DNA of 23,246 bases, taken from Bacteroidales bacterium UBA2030 (lineage in GTDB: Bacteria > Bacteroidota > Bacteroidia > Bacteroidales > TTA-H9). Location of the stretch: positions 1 to 23,246 of the forward strand of contig DDBO01000073.1 in NCBI GenBank assembly GCA_002332755.1. Direction: 5' to 3'. A program made the translations under genes and the position numbers. Shown piece after piece: positions 6,374 to 15,429 of the stretch; the first letter of the stretch is position 1; each line of letters begins with the position of its first letter. Below the pieces are notes generated by a model. It made no database searches, was not told the DNA's origin, and saw nothing but the letters and a program-made list of their open reading frames with translations.

Positions 6374-8842
6374 TTATCTGACCTGGGCATTGAGTTTGGC
6401 GGCAAAAGCTTTCACCAGCCTTTCCATGGCTTTATCAATGGCTGCAGCCGTAAGCGTTTGCGTCAGGTCCTGGAAGGTAAAACTAAGAGCGTAAGATTTT
6501 TTCCCTTCAGGTATTTTATCACCTTCGTAGATATCGAAAAGACCAACCTGTTTTAAGATTTTTCCTTCGGTTTGCCATGCAAGGCGTTCTATTTCATCGA
6601 ATTTTATTTGTTTGTCGAGCAAAAGGGCCAGGTCGCGGCGTGATTCGGGGAAACGGGGTAGTTCTGTATACTCTAAGCGTTGGTTACGAGCTATATCCAA
6701 AGTGAGATCCCAGTTTAATGTGGCGACACTGATTTCTTGCTTGATGTCGAACAATTTCAGCATAGTGTCAGAAACCTTTCCAATTATTGCCAGCACCTGC
6801 TTCTTATAAGTCAAGCCTATTGCCTGGCTATAGAAGGGCGAGCTGAATTCGCTGTAGCGCAGGTCAGTTAAACGCAAGCCCATGCGACGGAGTACCTGTC
6901 GAAGAATAGCATGTACATAATAGAAATCGGCCTGCCTGTTGTCTTTCTCCCAACTTTCGTTTTCTCTGCGCCCGGATGCAACAATAGCTAACCGGTTTTC
7001 CTCCGGGTATCTTTGGCTTACTTCGGTATCAATCTGGGTATCTGGCGCAAATTGATAGACTTTACCAAATTCAAAAATCTTCAGATTCTCAATTTGCCGG
7101 TTGACATTATGCACAATGTTTTGCAAAAGGCCGGGCAGGAGATCGGCTCGCATGATGTCGAGCTCGCGACTGAGGGGATTGAGGATTTTAACCAACCTTC
7201 GGCGGCTTTCTTCATCCCAGATTTCATAAAAGGCCGAAGACGTGAGGCTGTTGTTCATTACCTCATTGAAACCGGCACCAGTGAGCAATCCTGCCACTTC
7301 CCAACGCATCAGTTCAGGGTCGGGATGCGTAGAGTAGGAGAGGGAGGTGTGAAGTTCTTCTGAAAAGGAAATATTGTTATATCCGTATATTCTTAAAATA
7401 TCCTCAATTACATCGGCCTCGCGGGTTACATCGACACGGCAGGTGGGTACTTTAACGCGGATATTGTCTTGGGTTTTCTCTACAATTTCATATTCAAGCA
7501 ACCTGAGAATATCGGCAACGGTTTCTGAAGGAATTTCAGCTCCTACCAATCGTTTCAATTGCTTAAACCTTAAAACGACTTCAGCCTTATTTACCGGACT
7601 GGGATAAACATCCACGATATCAGAAGAAATTTGCCCACCGGCGATTTCTTTAATGAGCAAAGCAGCCCGTTTGAGTGCGTAAAGGGTTATTTCCGGATCG
7701 CTTCCTCGTTCAAAACGGAATGAGGCATCAGTGAACAGCTGATGTCTTCTGGAGGTTTTTCTGATGTAGGTAGGGTTAAAGCAGGCGCTTTCGAGGAAAA
7801 CGTTTACGGTGTTTTCACTTACGCCTGAATGCAGGCCGCCAAAAACACCGCCTATACACATGGGAGCTTCAGTATTGCAAATCATGAGGTCGCCAGAGGA
7901 AAGTTTGCGCTCCACACCATCAAGAGTCACAAAAGGGGTTCCCTCCTCCAGTGTTTTTACAATTACTTTTTTCCCGGTAATCTTATCTGCATCGAAAGCA
8001 TGCAAGGGCTGACCGGTTTCCATCAATACAAAATTGGTTACATCAACCACATTGTTGATGGGGCGAATACCGGCAGCTGTGAGGAGCTCTTTTAGCCATT
8101 CAGGTGATTCTCCGACCCGAATACCGGAAAGTGTGACACCGGAGTAACGAATACAGGCTTCGGGTTGTGGTAGTTCAATACTGATTTCAAGGTTTCTGTT
8201 GTCTGTTGTAAATTCCTCTACTGGAGGTTTTTGAAAGGCTGCCTGTAATTCGGGCCTGCGAATTTTAATACTGGCAAACAAGTCGCGTGCGACCCCGATA
8301 TGCGATGTAGCATCGGTTCTATTGGGTGTCAGGCCAATTTCAAATACCCAGTCTTCTTTCAGGCCCAGATAGTGGGCGGCTTCCATTCCAACCGGGGCAT
8401 CAGGGCTAAGTACCATAATGCCATCGTGAGAAGTACCAATGCCCAATTCATCTTCTGCACAGATCATGCCCTCAGATACTGCTCCCCGAATTTTGGCTTT
8501 TTTGATAACGAGGGGTTCGTCTTTTCCATGAAAATAAAGGCTTGTGCCTACAGTAGCCACCAGCACTTTTTGTCCGGCAGCTACATTTGGTGCGCCGCAA
8601 ACAATAGGAAGTACCTGGCCATTGCCGATGTTCACAGTAGTAAGGCTGAGATGGTCAGAGTCAGGATGTTTTTCACAAGTGATGACCTCTCCGACAACAA
8701 CACCTTTTAAGCCTCCTTTCACGGATTCTACTTTTTCCAACGATTCTACTTCCAGGCCGCTTTCAGTAAGAAGGGCTGCCATTTCCTGAGGGCTAAGGTC
8801 GCAAAGCAGATAGCGCTTCAGCCAATTATATGAAATCTTCAT
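6374..8842 (-). CDS. pheT: Phenylalanyl-tRNA synthetase beta subunit
   Basis: An 822-residue PheT of full length. It pairs with PheS in the alpha2-beta2 cytoplasmic enzyme that charges tRNA-Phe; the beta subunit carries tRNA recognition and editing. The N terminus MKISYNWLKRYL is typical, followed by the EMAP-like tRNA-binding fold (about 42-155, with KIRG and EGMICAEDELG), the B3/B4 editing region (about 215-395, with DVTNFVLMETGQPLHAFD), the B5 domain (about 410-480), the catalytic-like core (about 490-700) and the C-terminal FDX-ACB anticodon-binding domain (about 728-822, starting near FPESRRDLALL). pheS is not in the window; unlinked pheS and pheT are usual in many phyla. It lies 40 nt after recG and may be co-transcribed, but a -7 box at 8865-8872 suggests its own promoter as well. 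Confidence 0.98.
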   Translation of the reverse strand: MKISYNWLKRYLLCDLSPQEMAALLTESGLEVESLEKVESVKGGLKGVVVGEVITCEKHPDSDHLSLTTVNIGNGQVLPIVCGAPNVAAGQKVLVATVGTSLYFHGKDEPLVIKKAKIRGAVSEGMICAEDELGIGTSHDGIMVLSPDAPVGMEAAHYLGLKEDWVFEIGLTPNRTDATSHIGVARDLFASIKIRRPELQAAFQKPPVEEFTTDNRNLEISIELPQPEACIRYSGVTLSGIRVGESPEWLKELLTAAGIRPINNVVDVTNFVLMETGQPLHAFDADKITGKKVIVKTLEEGTPFVTLDGVERKLSSGDLMICNTEAPMCIGGVFGGLHSGVSENTVNVFLESACFNPTYIRKTSRRHQLFTDASFRFERGSDPEITLYALKRAALLIKEIAGGQISSDIVDVYPSPVNKAEVVLRFKQLKRLVGAEIPSETVADILRLLEYEIVEKTQDNIRVKVPTCRVDVTREADVIEDILRIYGYNNISFSEELHTSLSYSTHPDPELMRWEVAGLLTGAGFNEVMNNSLTSSAFYEIWDEESRRRLVKILNPLSRELDIMRADLLPGLLQNIVHNVNRQIENLKIFEFGKVYQFAPDTQIDTEVSQRYPEENRLAIVASGRRENESWEKDNRQADFYYVHAILRQVLRRMGLRLTDLRYSEFSSPFYSQAIGLTYKKQVLAIIGKVSDTMLKLFDIKQEISVATLNWDLTLDIARNQRLEYTELPRFPESRRDLALLLDKQIKFDEIERLAWQTEGKILKQVGLFDIYEGDKIPEGKKSYALSFTFQDLTQTLTAAAIDKAMERLVKAFAAKLNAQVR

Positions 8843-8864
8843 GAGCTGTGCTTTATAGAAGGCG

Positions 8865-8872
8865 CAAAAGTA
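8865..8872 (-). promoter_or_regulatory. Putative -7 box of pheT
   Basis: Reads TACTTTTG on the minus strand, a match to TAnnTTTG, inside the 40-bp recG-pheT spacer and 22 nt before the pheT ATG. A TTTG lies 25 nt further upstream, longer than the usual 18-21 nt spacing. Confidence 0.5.
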
Positions 8873-8882
8873 CGAAAAAGGC

Positions 8883-10985
8883 CTAACTTATCATTCCCAA
8901 AAGGGGATGGTCTTTACGACGACTTGCCACCGCAGTTGCAATACGCTTATTAGCCGGATGGGTCAGGTGAGGGTCTGCATTAAGAATCTTCTCGGCTAAT
9001 TCTTTGGTCTTGTACAGTAATTCGTTATCCTCCACTATGCTGGCTATGCGCAATTGTTCTGTTCCGCTCTGGCGCGTGCCATTCAGGTCGCCCGGTCCCC
9101 TGAGCTTCAAATCCACATCTGCTATTTCGAACCCATCATTGGTTTGTTCCATGGTGCGCAAACGCATCATGGCATCATTCGAAAGTTTTTCTCCGGCAAC
9201 AAGCAAACAATAAGATTTATCGGCTCCCCGACCAACTCTTCCGCGCAATTGATGAAGTTGGGATAAGCCAAACCGTTCAGCGTTTTCGATTACCATTACA
9301 GTGGCATTCGGGACGTCTACCCCCACCTCAATCACTGTGGTTGAAACCATGATTTGGGTTTCTCCTTTTTTAAAACGCTCCATTTCGTATTCCTTGTCCT
9401 GCGGCCGCATGCGACCATGCACAATACTTACAGCATACTCAGGCAGGGGAAATTCTCGTGTAATGCTTTCGTAACCATCCATCACATGCTTCAGATCCAA
9501 TTTTTCCGATTCATCAATCAAAGGATACACTACATATACCTGCCGGCCCATTTTTATTTGCTGCTTCATGAAATGGAATATCTGCAAACGATGACTGTCG
9601 GTCAGTACCCGTGTTTCTACCGGTTTTCGGCCAGGTGGCATTTCGTCGATGATGGAATAATCGAGGTCTCCGTATAAGGTCATGGCCAGGGTGCGGGGAA
9701 TAGGTGTAGCAGTCATTACCAATACATGCGGCGGGACGTCGTTTTTCTGCCAAAGCCGGGCTCTTTGCTCAACCCCAAAACGATGCTGCTCGTCGATAAC
9801 AACCAACCCGAGATTGGAAAATTGCACAGCATCTTCTATTAAAGCATGCGTGCCTATAAGTATCTGGACTTTCCCTTCCTGAAGACCAGGTAAAATTTCC
9901 TGCCGCTCCGATGTTTTTGTGCTGCCGGTTAGTAAACGAATTTCAACGTCCATTTTTCCCAGCATACGGGTAAAAGTTGTATAGTGCTGTTGGGCTAATA
10001 TTTCAGTTGGAGCCATCAGGCAGGTCTGATATCCGTTGCCAATGGCCATCAGCATAGTCATGAGAGCGACCAGGGTTTTCCCGCTACCCACATCACCTTG
10101 CAGCAACCGATTCATTTGATGAGAGCTCTTCAGGTCAGCATAAATTTCTTTAATTACTTTCTTTTGGGCATTGGTTAACGGGAAAGGTAAATGATTGTGA
10201 TAAAATTCATTGAAGTAGGGCCCCACGCCATGGAAAACATGGCCTTTGCTAAATTTTCGTCTTTGTGTTTTATACTGAAGAATTTCAAGCTGAGCAAAGA
10301 AGAGTTCATCGAATTTGAGGCGGGTGCGTGCCTTTTCTAAGATTTCAACATTTTGCGGGAAATGGATTTGCCGCAGCGCTTCAGCCAGAGGAAGTAAATC
10401 CAAACGCTGTATAATCCAATCATCCAGTGTCTCAGGTATTTGATTTTCTAAGGTGTCGAGCAAAGTGCGTGTAAGTTTAGCTATCCCTTTGCTGGCTAAC
10501 CCTCTGGTTTTAAGTTTTTCAGTAGAAGAGTAAACAGGTTGCAAGGCCGAAGCCAGCTCAGCTATTTCTTTGGGGTTATATATTTCCAGTTCAGGGTGTG
10601 GAAGGCTATAGCGTCCATTGAAATAATTGAGCTTCCCAAACACAAGATAGTCAACACCGGTTTTTAAGCTTTCTTTTACCCATTTGTGTCCTTGAAACCA
10701 AACAAGCTCTAATTCTCCTGTGGCATCCCTCAGCCTGGCCACCAGCCGGGTGTTGTTTCCATTGCCTGCTGTTTCGAGCGAAACAATGCGCCCCACCAAT
10801 TGGATATAATTCATGTCGGGGCTGAGATCCCTTATGGTGTGTATGACCGTGCGATCGATATAGCGGAATGGGATAAACCAGAGTAGATCGCCAAAAGTGG
10901 CAATATTAAGCTCCCGGTTGAGCAGGTCGGAACGAGCGGGGCCTACGCCTTTGAGGTATGCAATAGGAGTTTGCAAGATATTCAT
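8883..10985 (-). CDS. recG: ATP-dependent DNA helicase RecG
   Basis: A 700-residue RecG, a branch-migrating superfamily 2 helicase that remodels stalled forks and Holliday-like junctions. The N-terminal wedge/OB domain spans about 55-145. Walker A GDVGSGKT is at 297-304, the DEQH box (VIDEQHRFG) at about 396-404, followed by MTATPIPRTLA and the C-terminal helicase motifs VGVDVPNATVM and QLRGRVGRG. An upstream in-frame TTG at 10994 would add three residues; I prefer the ATG at 10985, which gives MNILQTPIAYLKGVGP, the usual type of RecG N terminus. A -7 box on the minus strand lies at 11017-11024. It is followed after 40 nt by pheT, an arrangement with no obvious functional link. Confidence 0.97.
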   Translation of the reverse strand: MNILQTPIAYLKGVGPARSDLLNRELNIATFGDLLWFIPFRYIDRTVIHTIRDLSPDMNYIQLVGRIVSLETAGNGNNTRLVARLRDATGELELVWFQGHKWVKESLKTGVDYLVFGKLNYFNGRYSLPHPELEIYNPKEIAELASALQPVYSSTEKLKTRGLASKGIAKLTRTLLDTLENQIPETLDDWIIQRLDLLPLAEALRQIHFPQNVEILEKARTRLKFDELFFAQLEILQYKTQRRKFSKGHVFHGVGPYFNEFYHNHLPFPLTNAQKKVIKEIYADLKSSHQMNRLLQGDVGSGKTLVALMTMLMAIGNGYQTCLMAPTEILAQQHYTTFTRMLGKMDVEIRLLTGSTKTSERQEILPGLQEGKVQILIGTHALIEDAVQFSNLGLVVIDEQHRFGVEQRARLWQKNDVPPHVLVMTATPIPRTLAMTLYGDLDYSIIDEMPPGRKPVETRVLTDSHRLQIFHFMKQQIKMGRQVYVVYPLIDESEKLDLKHVMDGYESITREFPLPEYAVSIVHGRMRPQDKEYEMERFKKGETQIMVSTTVIEVGVDVPNATVMVIENAERFGLSQLHQLRGRVGRGADKSYCLLVAGEKLSNDAMMRLRTMEQTNDGFEIADVDLKLRGPGDLNGTRQSGTEQLRIASIVEDNELLYKTKELAEKILNADPHLTHPANKRIATAVASRRKDHPLLGMIS

Positions 10986-11016
10986 CGAATTCAACCGGGT
11001 TGTTTTTTGGACGTTG

Positions 11017-11024
11017 CAAATTTA
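11017..11024 (-). promoter_or_regulatory. Putative -7 box of recG
   Basis: Reads TAAATTTG on the minus strand, fitting TAnnTTTG, 31 nt before the preferred recG ATG. No -33 TTTG at standard spacing. Confidence 0.45.
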
Positions 11025-11075
11025 TGATTTACGCGACACAGGAATGGGGATGGCTTTTGCAAATAAATTATATCC

Positions 11076-11124
11076 TAATCCAGAACATGAATGAAGGATA
11101 AAATAACCGTGCAATTCTGGATTA
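11076..11124. repeat. 10-bp inverted repeat, possible terminator for the purD-upp-permease transcript
   Basis: TAATCCAGAA (11076-11085) and TTCTGGATTA (11115-11124) are perfect complements separated by 29 nt. It lies about 80 nt past the permease stop codon and about 50 nt before the recG -7 box. The loop is long and there is no clean T run, so it is a weak terminator candidate; a protein-binding site is also possible. The rest of the 220-nt spacer 10986-11205 shows only the recG promoter candidate. Confidence 0.35.
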
Positions 11125-11205
11125 TCCCTTATTAAAAAGGAGAGGGATTGTTTGAAAACTGAATTACAGACGTTAACAAAGAGAATTGTGATTGTTCAAA
11201 GGTAT

Positions 11206-12444
11206 TTACTCGTATCTCAATGCTTCGATAGGGTCGAGGTTAGCCGCGCGGTTGGCGGGAAGATAACCCGAGATGATTCCTACAATAAAGCATAGAGCCA
11301 CACCCAATATCATCCATGCCCAGGGAATGATAAACCGACTTCCGATAAGATGGGCCACGAGGTTTCCAATGGCAATTCCGAGGATAATACCCAGGAACCC
11401 GCCCAGTTGACCAATGACAATGGCTTCGGTGAGAAACTGGTTGCGAATGGTACGTTTATTAGCTCCAATGGCCTTTCGGGTACCAATTTCACGTGTGCGT
11501 TCGGTAACTGAAACAAGCATGATATTCATGAGCCCAATGGCTGCGCCCGCCAGAGTAATGAGTCCAATGATGGTAGCTGCCAGCGAAATGAGTCTGGTGT
11601 TTTCGAGCATCATGTTAACAAAGCTGTCGCTTCGCACTATGCTGAAATTGTCGTTTTGTCCCAATTTAAGCTTCCTGATTTGTCGAAAAAGACCAGTTGC
11701 TTCACCCATGGCCGCATCCAACAAAGTGGCATTGCTTACCAATACATTAATATTGAAAGATTTGTCGTTAAGCGAATAGCGTTGTCGGGCATTATTGATA
11801 GGGATATATACATTTCTATCACCACTGAAGCCAAAGCTGGAGCCACTTTTTTTCAATACTCCCGCCACAATATATTTGCCTGGCCCAAGGGTTATCATTT
11901 CACCAGTTGGATCATTAATCCCGGGAAAGAGATTTTGGGCAACTTCATACCCTAAAATACATACATGGCTCCCTGAGAGAACTTCGTCGGGAGTGAAGCT
12001 TCGCCCTACCGCCAGTTCTTCTCCGGAGGTAAGCAGATAGTTTTCATCAATCCCCGACACTCTCAAATTGGGGTTGGTCTTTCTACTCCGATATACCGCC
12101 GTTGTGCTCCAGGAGACCTGTACCGAAACAGAAACCACACTGGGGAAGGAAAAATTCTCTTTAAACTGCTTGGCCTCCATCCAACTAATTGCCTTGTAAT
12201 CGCTACCTCGTCCTTGATCAGCCTGCAATGAACGGTTGCGAATAGTGATTGTATTGGCACCCATTCGCATGAAGTTTTCTTCAAAAAAATTCCTTACTGC
12301 ATCGATCGAGGTAAGTATGCCCACAAGGGCCATGATACCAAAAGCTATTATAGAGACTGTAAGGATAGTACGTAGCATGTGGCTGCTAACCGACTTAAGT
12401 GCAATACGTATGTTTTCAGTAAATACTGTGTTTTTGAGTTTCAT
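11206..12444 (-). CDS. MacB/FtsX-type ABC transporter permease
   Basis: A 412-residue inner-membrane permease with MacB/FtsX topology: TM1 at about 26-46, a large periplasmic domain (about 50-285, MacB_PCD-like), then TM2 (about 287-312), TM3 (about 342-362) and TM4 (about 373-394). The conserved cytoplasmic segment VTERTREIGTRKAIGA follows TM2, and the protein ends in ANRAANLDPIEALRYE, both typical of the family. Such permeases work as dimers with an ATPase and often an outer-membrane or adaptor partner to export peptides, lipoproteins or macrolide-like compounds by mechanotransmission. No ATPase gene is nearby, so the partner must be encoded elsewhere. The frame is open back to 12510 inside upp; the ATG at 12444 is preferred because it avoids that overlap and matches the family N terminus MKLKNTVFTENI. 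It begins 19 nt after the upp stop. Confidence 0.9.
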   Translation of the reverse strand: MKLKNTVFTENIRIALKSVSSHMLRTILTVSIIAFGIMALVGILTSIDAVRNFFEENFMRMGANTITIRNRSLQADQGRGSDYKAISWMEAKQFKENFSFPSVVSVSVQVSWSTTAVYRSRKTNPNLRVSGIDENYLLTSGEELAVGRSFTPDEVLSGSHVCILGYEVAQNLFPGINDPTGEMITLGPGKYIVAGVLKKSGSSFGFSGDRNVYIPINNARQRYSLNDKSFNINVLVSNATLLDAAMGEATGLFRQIRKLKLGQNDNFSIVRSDSFVNMMLENTRLISLAATIIGLITLAGAAIGLMNIMLVSVTERTREIGTRKAIGANKRTIRNQFLTEAIVIGQLGGFLGIILGIAIGNLVAHLIGSRFIIPWAWMILGVALCFIVGIISGYLPANRAANLDPIEALRYE

Positions 12445-12463
12445 GGCTGTCAGATCTTGTTTT

Positions 12464-13177
12464 TTAGTGGCTGGAGTCGGTTTTTTTGCCAAAAGCCAAA
12501 TCTCCCGCATCGCCTAATCCCGGTACAATGTAGGCCTGGGCTGTCAGTTCGTCGTCAATGGCCCCTGTCCATAGAGTGTAATCTTCCGAGGGAATATTTT
12601 TGCGTAAATAATCAATACCTTCCTGGGAAGAAATGAGCGTGACAATATGCGTGTGTTTGGGCCTCCCATGATTCAGCAATTCTCGGTAGCAGATAACCAT
12701 ACTTGCACCTGTTGCTAACATCGGGTCGCACAAAATCAGAATCTTGTCGTCGAGGTCAGGCACCGAAGCATATTCCATTTCAATATGGAAATCTCCGTCA
12801 CGGTCGTATTTGCGATAGGCAGAGATAAAAGCGTTTTCAGCATGGTCGAAAACATGCAGTATGCCGTGGTGCATGGGTAGCCCAGCACGTAATATGCTGC
12901 TTATTACCACTTTATCATCAATAATCGGGACATCCGCACTTCCTAAGGTGGTGGTAACCTCTACGGTTCGATACTTCAATTTTTTACTTATTTCGAACGC
13001 AAAGAGCATGGCTGCTCGTTCCATGTTGATGCGGAAACGCATACTGTCCTGCTGGATGCCGGCGTCGCGCATCTCATAAATGTACTGGTTGAGAACCGAA
13101 TCTTGTTTACCTAAGACATATACCATGCTACCTGACTTTTCGGTAAAGATACTTGTTTTTGTTTCAATTTGCTCCAT
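12464..13177 (-). CDS. upp: Uracil phosphoribosyltransferase
   Basis: A 237-residue type I phosphoribosyltransferase that converts uracil and PRPP to UMP in pyrimidine salvage. The PRPP-binding loop is DPMLATGAS at 151-159, and the uracil-binding segment AYIVPGLGDAGDLAFG is at 215-230. The ILRAGLPM stretch is at 95-102. The sequence is about 30 residues longer than the 208-residue E. coli enzyme, mainly at the N terminus. It starts 14 nt after the FemAB-like gene and is followed after 19 nt by the permease, so it is probably translated from a shared transcript starting upstream of the glycosyltransferase gene. No separate promoter is seen. Confidence 0.95.
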   Translation of the reverse strand: MEQIETKTSIFTEKSGSMVYVLGKQDSVLNQYIYEMRDAGIQQDSMRFRINMERAAMLFAFEISKKLKYRTVEVTTTLGSADVPIIDDKVVISSILRAGLPMHHGILHVFDHAENAFISAYRKYDRDGDFHIEMEYASVPDLDDKILILCDPMLATGASMVICYRELLNHGRPKHTHIVTLISSQEGIDYLRKNIPSEDYTLWTGAIDDELTAQAYIVPGLGDAGDLAFGKKTDSSH

Positions 13178-13191
13178 AATTAGGTTGATGA

Positions 13192-14124
13192 TTATTTGTT
13201 AAGTAGTTTTAGTATTGTTTTCGTTACCTTGCTGTATCTATTGAGCTCTACCATTGGATAGTAAAAGGTTTCAGCTCCAAAACTGGAATAAAAACGGGCC
13301 AGGTTTGGATTTTGGCTGCCCTCAAAATCTAAAATCTGCACATCATCTGTTTTTTGATGAATAACATGGTCAATCAGAAAATGCATAGCCCCGCTTTGTC
13401 TGCCCTGTTCATTTACTGCCGACAGGAGTAATATGCTTCTTTGGTGGCTGAGGGCAAAAAAAGCCGCTGCACATAGCTCATTGGAAGGAGTGTATGCAGC
13501 ATAGGAAATACCTGACGCACGGTGAAGCAGTGTATGCATAAGGTGAACCAATTGGCGATAATCTTTATCCGACCATTGTTTTATTTCATTGCCTTTCGCC
13601 TCTCTGAAAAGCGCAACAATGTCTTCAGGTTTTATCCATAGACTTACGGTTAATCCCAGTTTTTCTGCTTTTAGTATATTTCTTCGGGTGTTTTCGGAAT
13701 ATTTTTTTCTGATATCATCCAGAGGGCGAAGTAGATTCAGCTCAATGTTGGGGAGCAGGCTAACACTTACCTGTTTGCTGTTTTTTACTTTATTGTGCCG
13801 ATTAAGGTTAAAACGGCCATAGCGTATGTACGAAGGAATTGCATGCAAAAAGGCTTCCACTTTGTTTTCATCAAGCCGGCCTGAACTAATTACTCCCAAT
13901 TGTTGTACAAAACGTGGCTGAAAGATATAACTGATTCCTATTTTGGATTTTACAGGTAAGGGGAAGACAGTTTCGTAATCGCCTTCTACGAGAGCCTCCC
14001 AACCATAGGCTACCACATCAAGATACCACGAAAAGCTGTAAACATTCCCGTTGAAAGCAGTTTGAATGCAACGGTCCCATTTGGTTTTATCAATTTCGTT
14101 GTATCTGAGGTGTCTAATGGTCAT
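13192..14124 (-). CDS. FemAB/GNAT-like acyltransferase family protein
   Basis: A 310-residue protein that reads like a Bacteroidota-specific family related to FemAB and GNAT acyltransferases. The N terminus has a conserved KWDRCIQTAFNGNVYSFSWYLD segment (positions about 15-36). A middle segment ENTRRNILKAEKLGL (about 144-158) resembles the loop found in FemAB proteins. The C-terminal half has a GNAT-like core, with AAAFFALSHQRSILLLSA at about 218-235 and LDFEGS...ARFYSSFGA near 270-290. FemAB proteins transfer amino acids from aminoacyl-tRNA to peptidoglycan precursors, but I cannot assign that reaction here. The ATG overlaps the purD stop by 4 nt (ATGA), a sign of translational coupling. No signal peptide, so probably cytoplasmic. 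Confidence 0.72.
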   Translation of the reverse strand: MTIRHLRYNEIDKTKWDRCIQTAFNGNVYSFSWYLDVVAYGWEALVEGDYETVFPLPVKSKIGISYIFQPRFVQQLGVISSGRLDENKVEAFLHAIPSYIRYGRFNLNRHNKVKNSKQVSVSLLPNIELNLLRPLDDIRKKYSENTRRNILKAEKLGLTVSLWIKPEDIVALFREAKGNEIKQWSDKDYRQLVHLMHTLLHRASGISYAAYTPSNELCAAAFFALSHQRSILLLSAVNEQGRQSGAMHFLIDHVIHQKTDDVQILDFEGSQNPNLARFYSSFGAETFYYPMVELNRYSKVTKTILKLLNK

Positions 14125-15401
14125 GGGTTTAAAAGGTCTTTTCCAATATCGCGTCTGAAGTATTTTCCCTGAAATTGAATTTTTTCAGCGTTACTGTAGG
14201 CAATTTCCAGCGCCTGAGGTAAGCTACTACCAAGTGCACTCACGGCTATGACTCTGCCCCCTGCAGTAACCAAAGTGTCGTCCTTTAGACGAGTTCCGGC
14301 ATGGAAAAGGTTACACTTTTTTATATTTTCGAGACCCGTAATGGGAAACCCTGTATTGTAATTTCCCGGATATCCTCCTGAGACTATCATGACACAGGAT
14401 GCAGCATCGGGCAAAATTTCTACTCTGTAATTGTTTAATCCTCCGTGTGCAGCTTTTAGCATCATCTCTACCAGGTCGCTTTTCAGTCGAGGCATAACAA
14501 CTTCGGTTTCAGGGTCTCCCATTCTTACGTTGTATTCTATTACGTAGGGATTTCCGGCCACGTTCATCAATCCGAAAAAGATAAACCCCACGTAGGGTAT
14601 TCCTTCGGCTGCGAGCCCTTCCACTGTCGGCTTTATGATTTTTTCTTCTACTTTGTTCATAAATACACTGTCGGCAAAAGGCACAGGCGACACTGATCCC
14701 ATGCCTCCCGTGTTAGGACCGGTATCCCCTTCACCTATGCGTTTGTAGTCTTTTGCTTCTGGAAGCAGCACATAGTTTTTTCCGTCGGTTAGCACAAACA
14801 CCGATAATTCAATCCCGTCGAGGTATTCTTCAATGACTACCCTTGCAGAAGCCTCACCAAAACGCCTGCCTATGAGCATGTCTTTTAGTTCGTTGGCAGC
14901 AGTTTCAAAATCTGATGTAATGATTACGCCTTTACCGGCAGCCAGTCCATCTGCTTTCAGTACATAAGGAGGATTCAGCGTGCGTAAGAATTGAAGCGCT
15001 TCTTCGTATCGCTCCGCTGTAAATGTTTGGTAAGCGGCAGTGGGTATATGATGCCGTTGCATAAAGGCTTTTGCAAAATCTTTCGACCATTCGAGCCGGG
15101 CACCATCCAGGGTCGGTCCGATAAAGGCTATGTGTCTGAGTTCAGGCAGTGCCTGCATTTTATCTATTAAACCTGCTGCCAGGGGGGCTTCAGGACCTAC
15201 TACCATCATTTCAATATTTTCCCTGAGTAGAAATGCGGCCAGTGCATCAGGATTGTTTATATTGATATCCACGTTGGTTCCAAACTGTGATGTTCCCGGG
15301 TTGCCTGGTGCGATAAATAGCTGAGTGCATAATGGGCTTTGTGCCATTTTCCAGGCTAAGGCATGCTCGCGTCCACCGTTTCCAATTAAAAGCAAGTTCA
15401 T
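14121..15401 (-). CDS. purD: Phosphoribosylamine-glycine ligase (GAR synthetase)
   Basis: A 426-residue ATP-grasp ligase that joins phosphoribosylamine and glycine with ATP, the second step of de novo purine synthesis. The motifs are in order: GNGGREHAL at 7-15, APGNPGT at 31-37, KADGLAAGKG at 149-158, GDTGPNTGGMG at 225-235 and NVRMGDPETE at 291-300, followed by the C-terminal PurD domain. Length is typical. It lies 28 nt downstream of the glycosyltransferase gene and overlaps the FemAB-like gene by 4 nt. No pur-box-like operator was recognised and no independent promoter is evident, so it is likely read from the promoter at 16578-16585. Confidence 0.98.
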   Translation of the reverse strand: MNLLLIGNGGREHALAWKMAQSPLCTQLFIAPGNPGTSQFGTNVDININNPDALAAFLLRENIEMMVVGPEAPLAAGLIDKMQALPELRHIAFIGPTLDGARLEWSKDFAKAFMQRHHIPTAAYQTFTAERYEEALQFLRTLNPPYVLKADGLAAGKGVIITSDFETAANELKDMLIGRRFGEASARVVIEEYLDGIELSVFVLTDGKNYVLLPEAKDYKRIGEGDTGPNTGGMGSVSPVPFADSVFMNKVEEKIIKPTVEGLAAEGIPYVGFIFFGLMNVAGNPYVIEYNVRMGDPETEVVMPRLKSDLVEMMLKAAHGGLNNYRVEILPDAASCVMIVSGGYPGNYNTGFPITGLENIKKCNLFHAGTRLKDDTLVTAGGRVIAVSALGSSLPQALEIAYSNAEKIQFQGKYFRRDIGKDLLNP

Positions 15402-15429
15402 GGGAAAAAATTATGATTGGATTTTTAGT

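Noticed and set aside
8300..8710. 136-codon plus-strand frame opposite pheT
   Set aside because: A shadow of a conserved coding sequence with no independent support.
12445..12510. N-terminal extension of the permease into upp
   Set aside because: The 22 extra residues overlap upp and precede the family-typical MKLKNTVF start at 12444.
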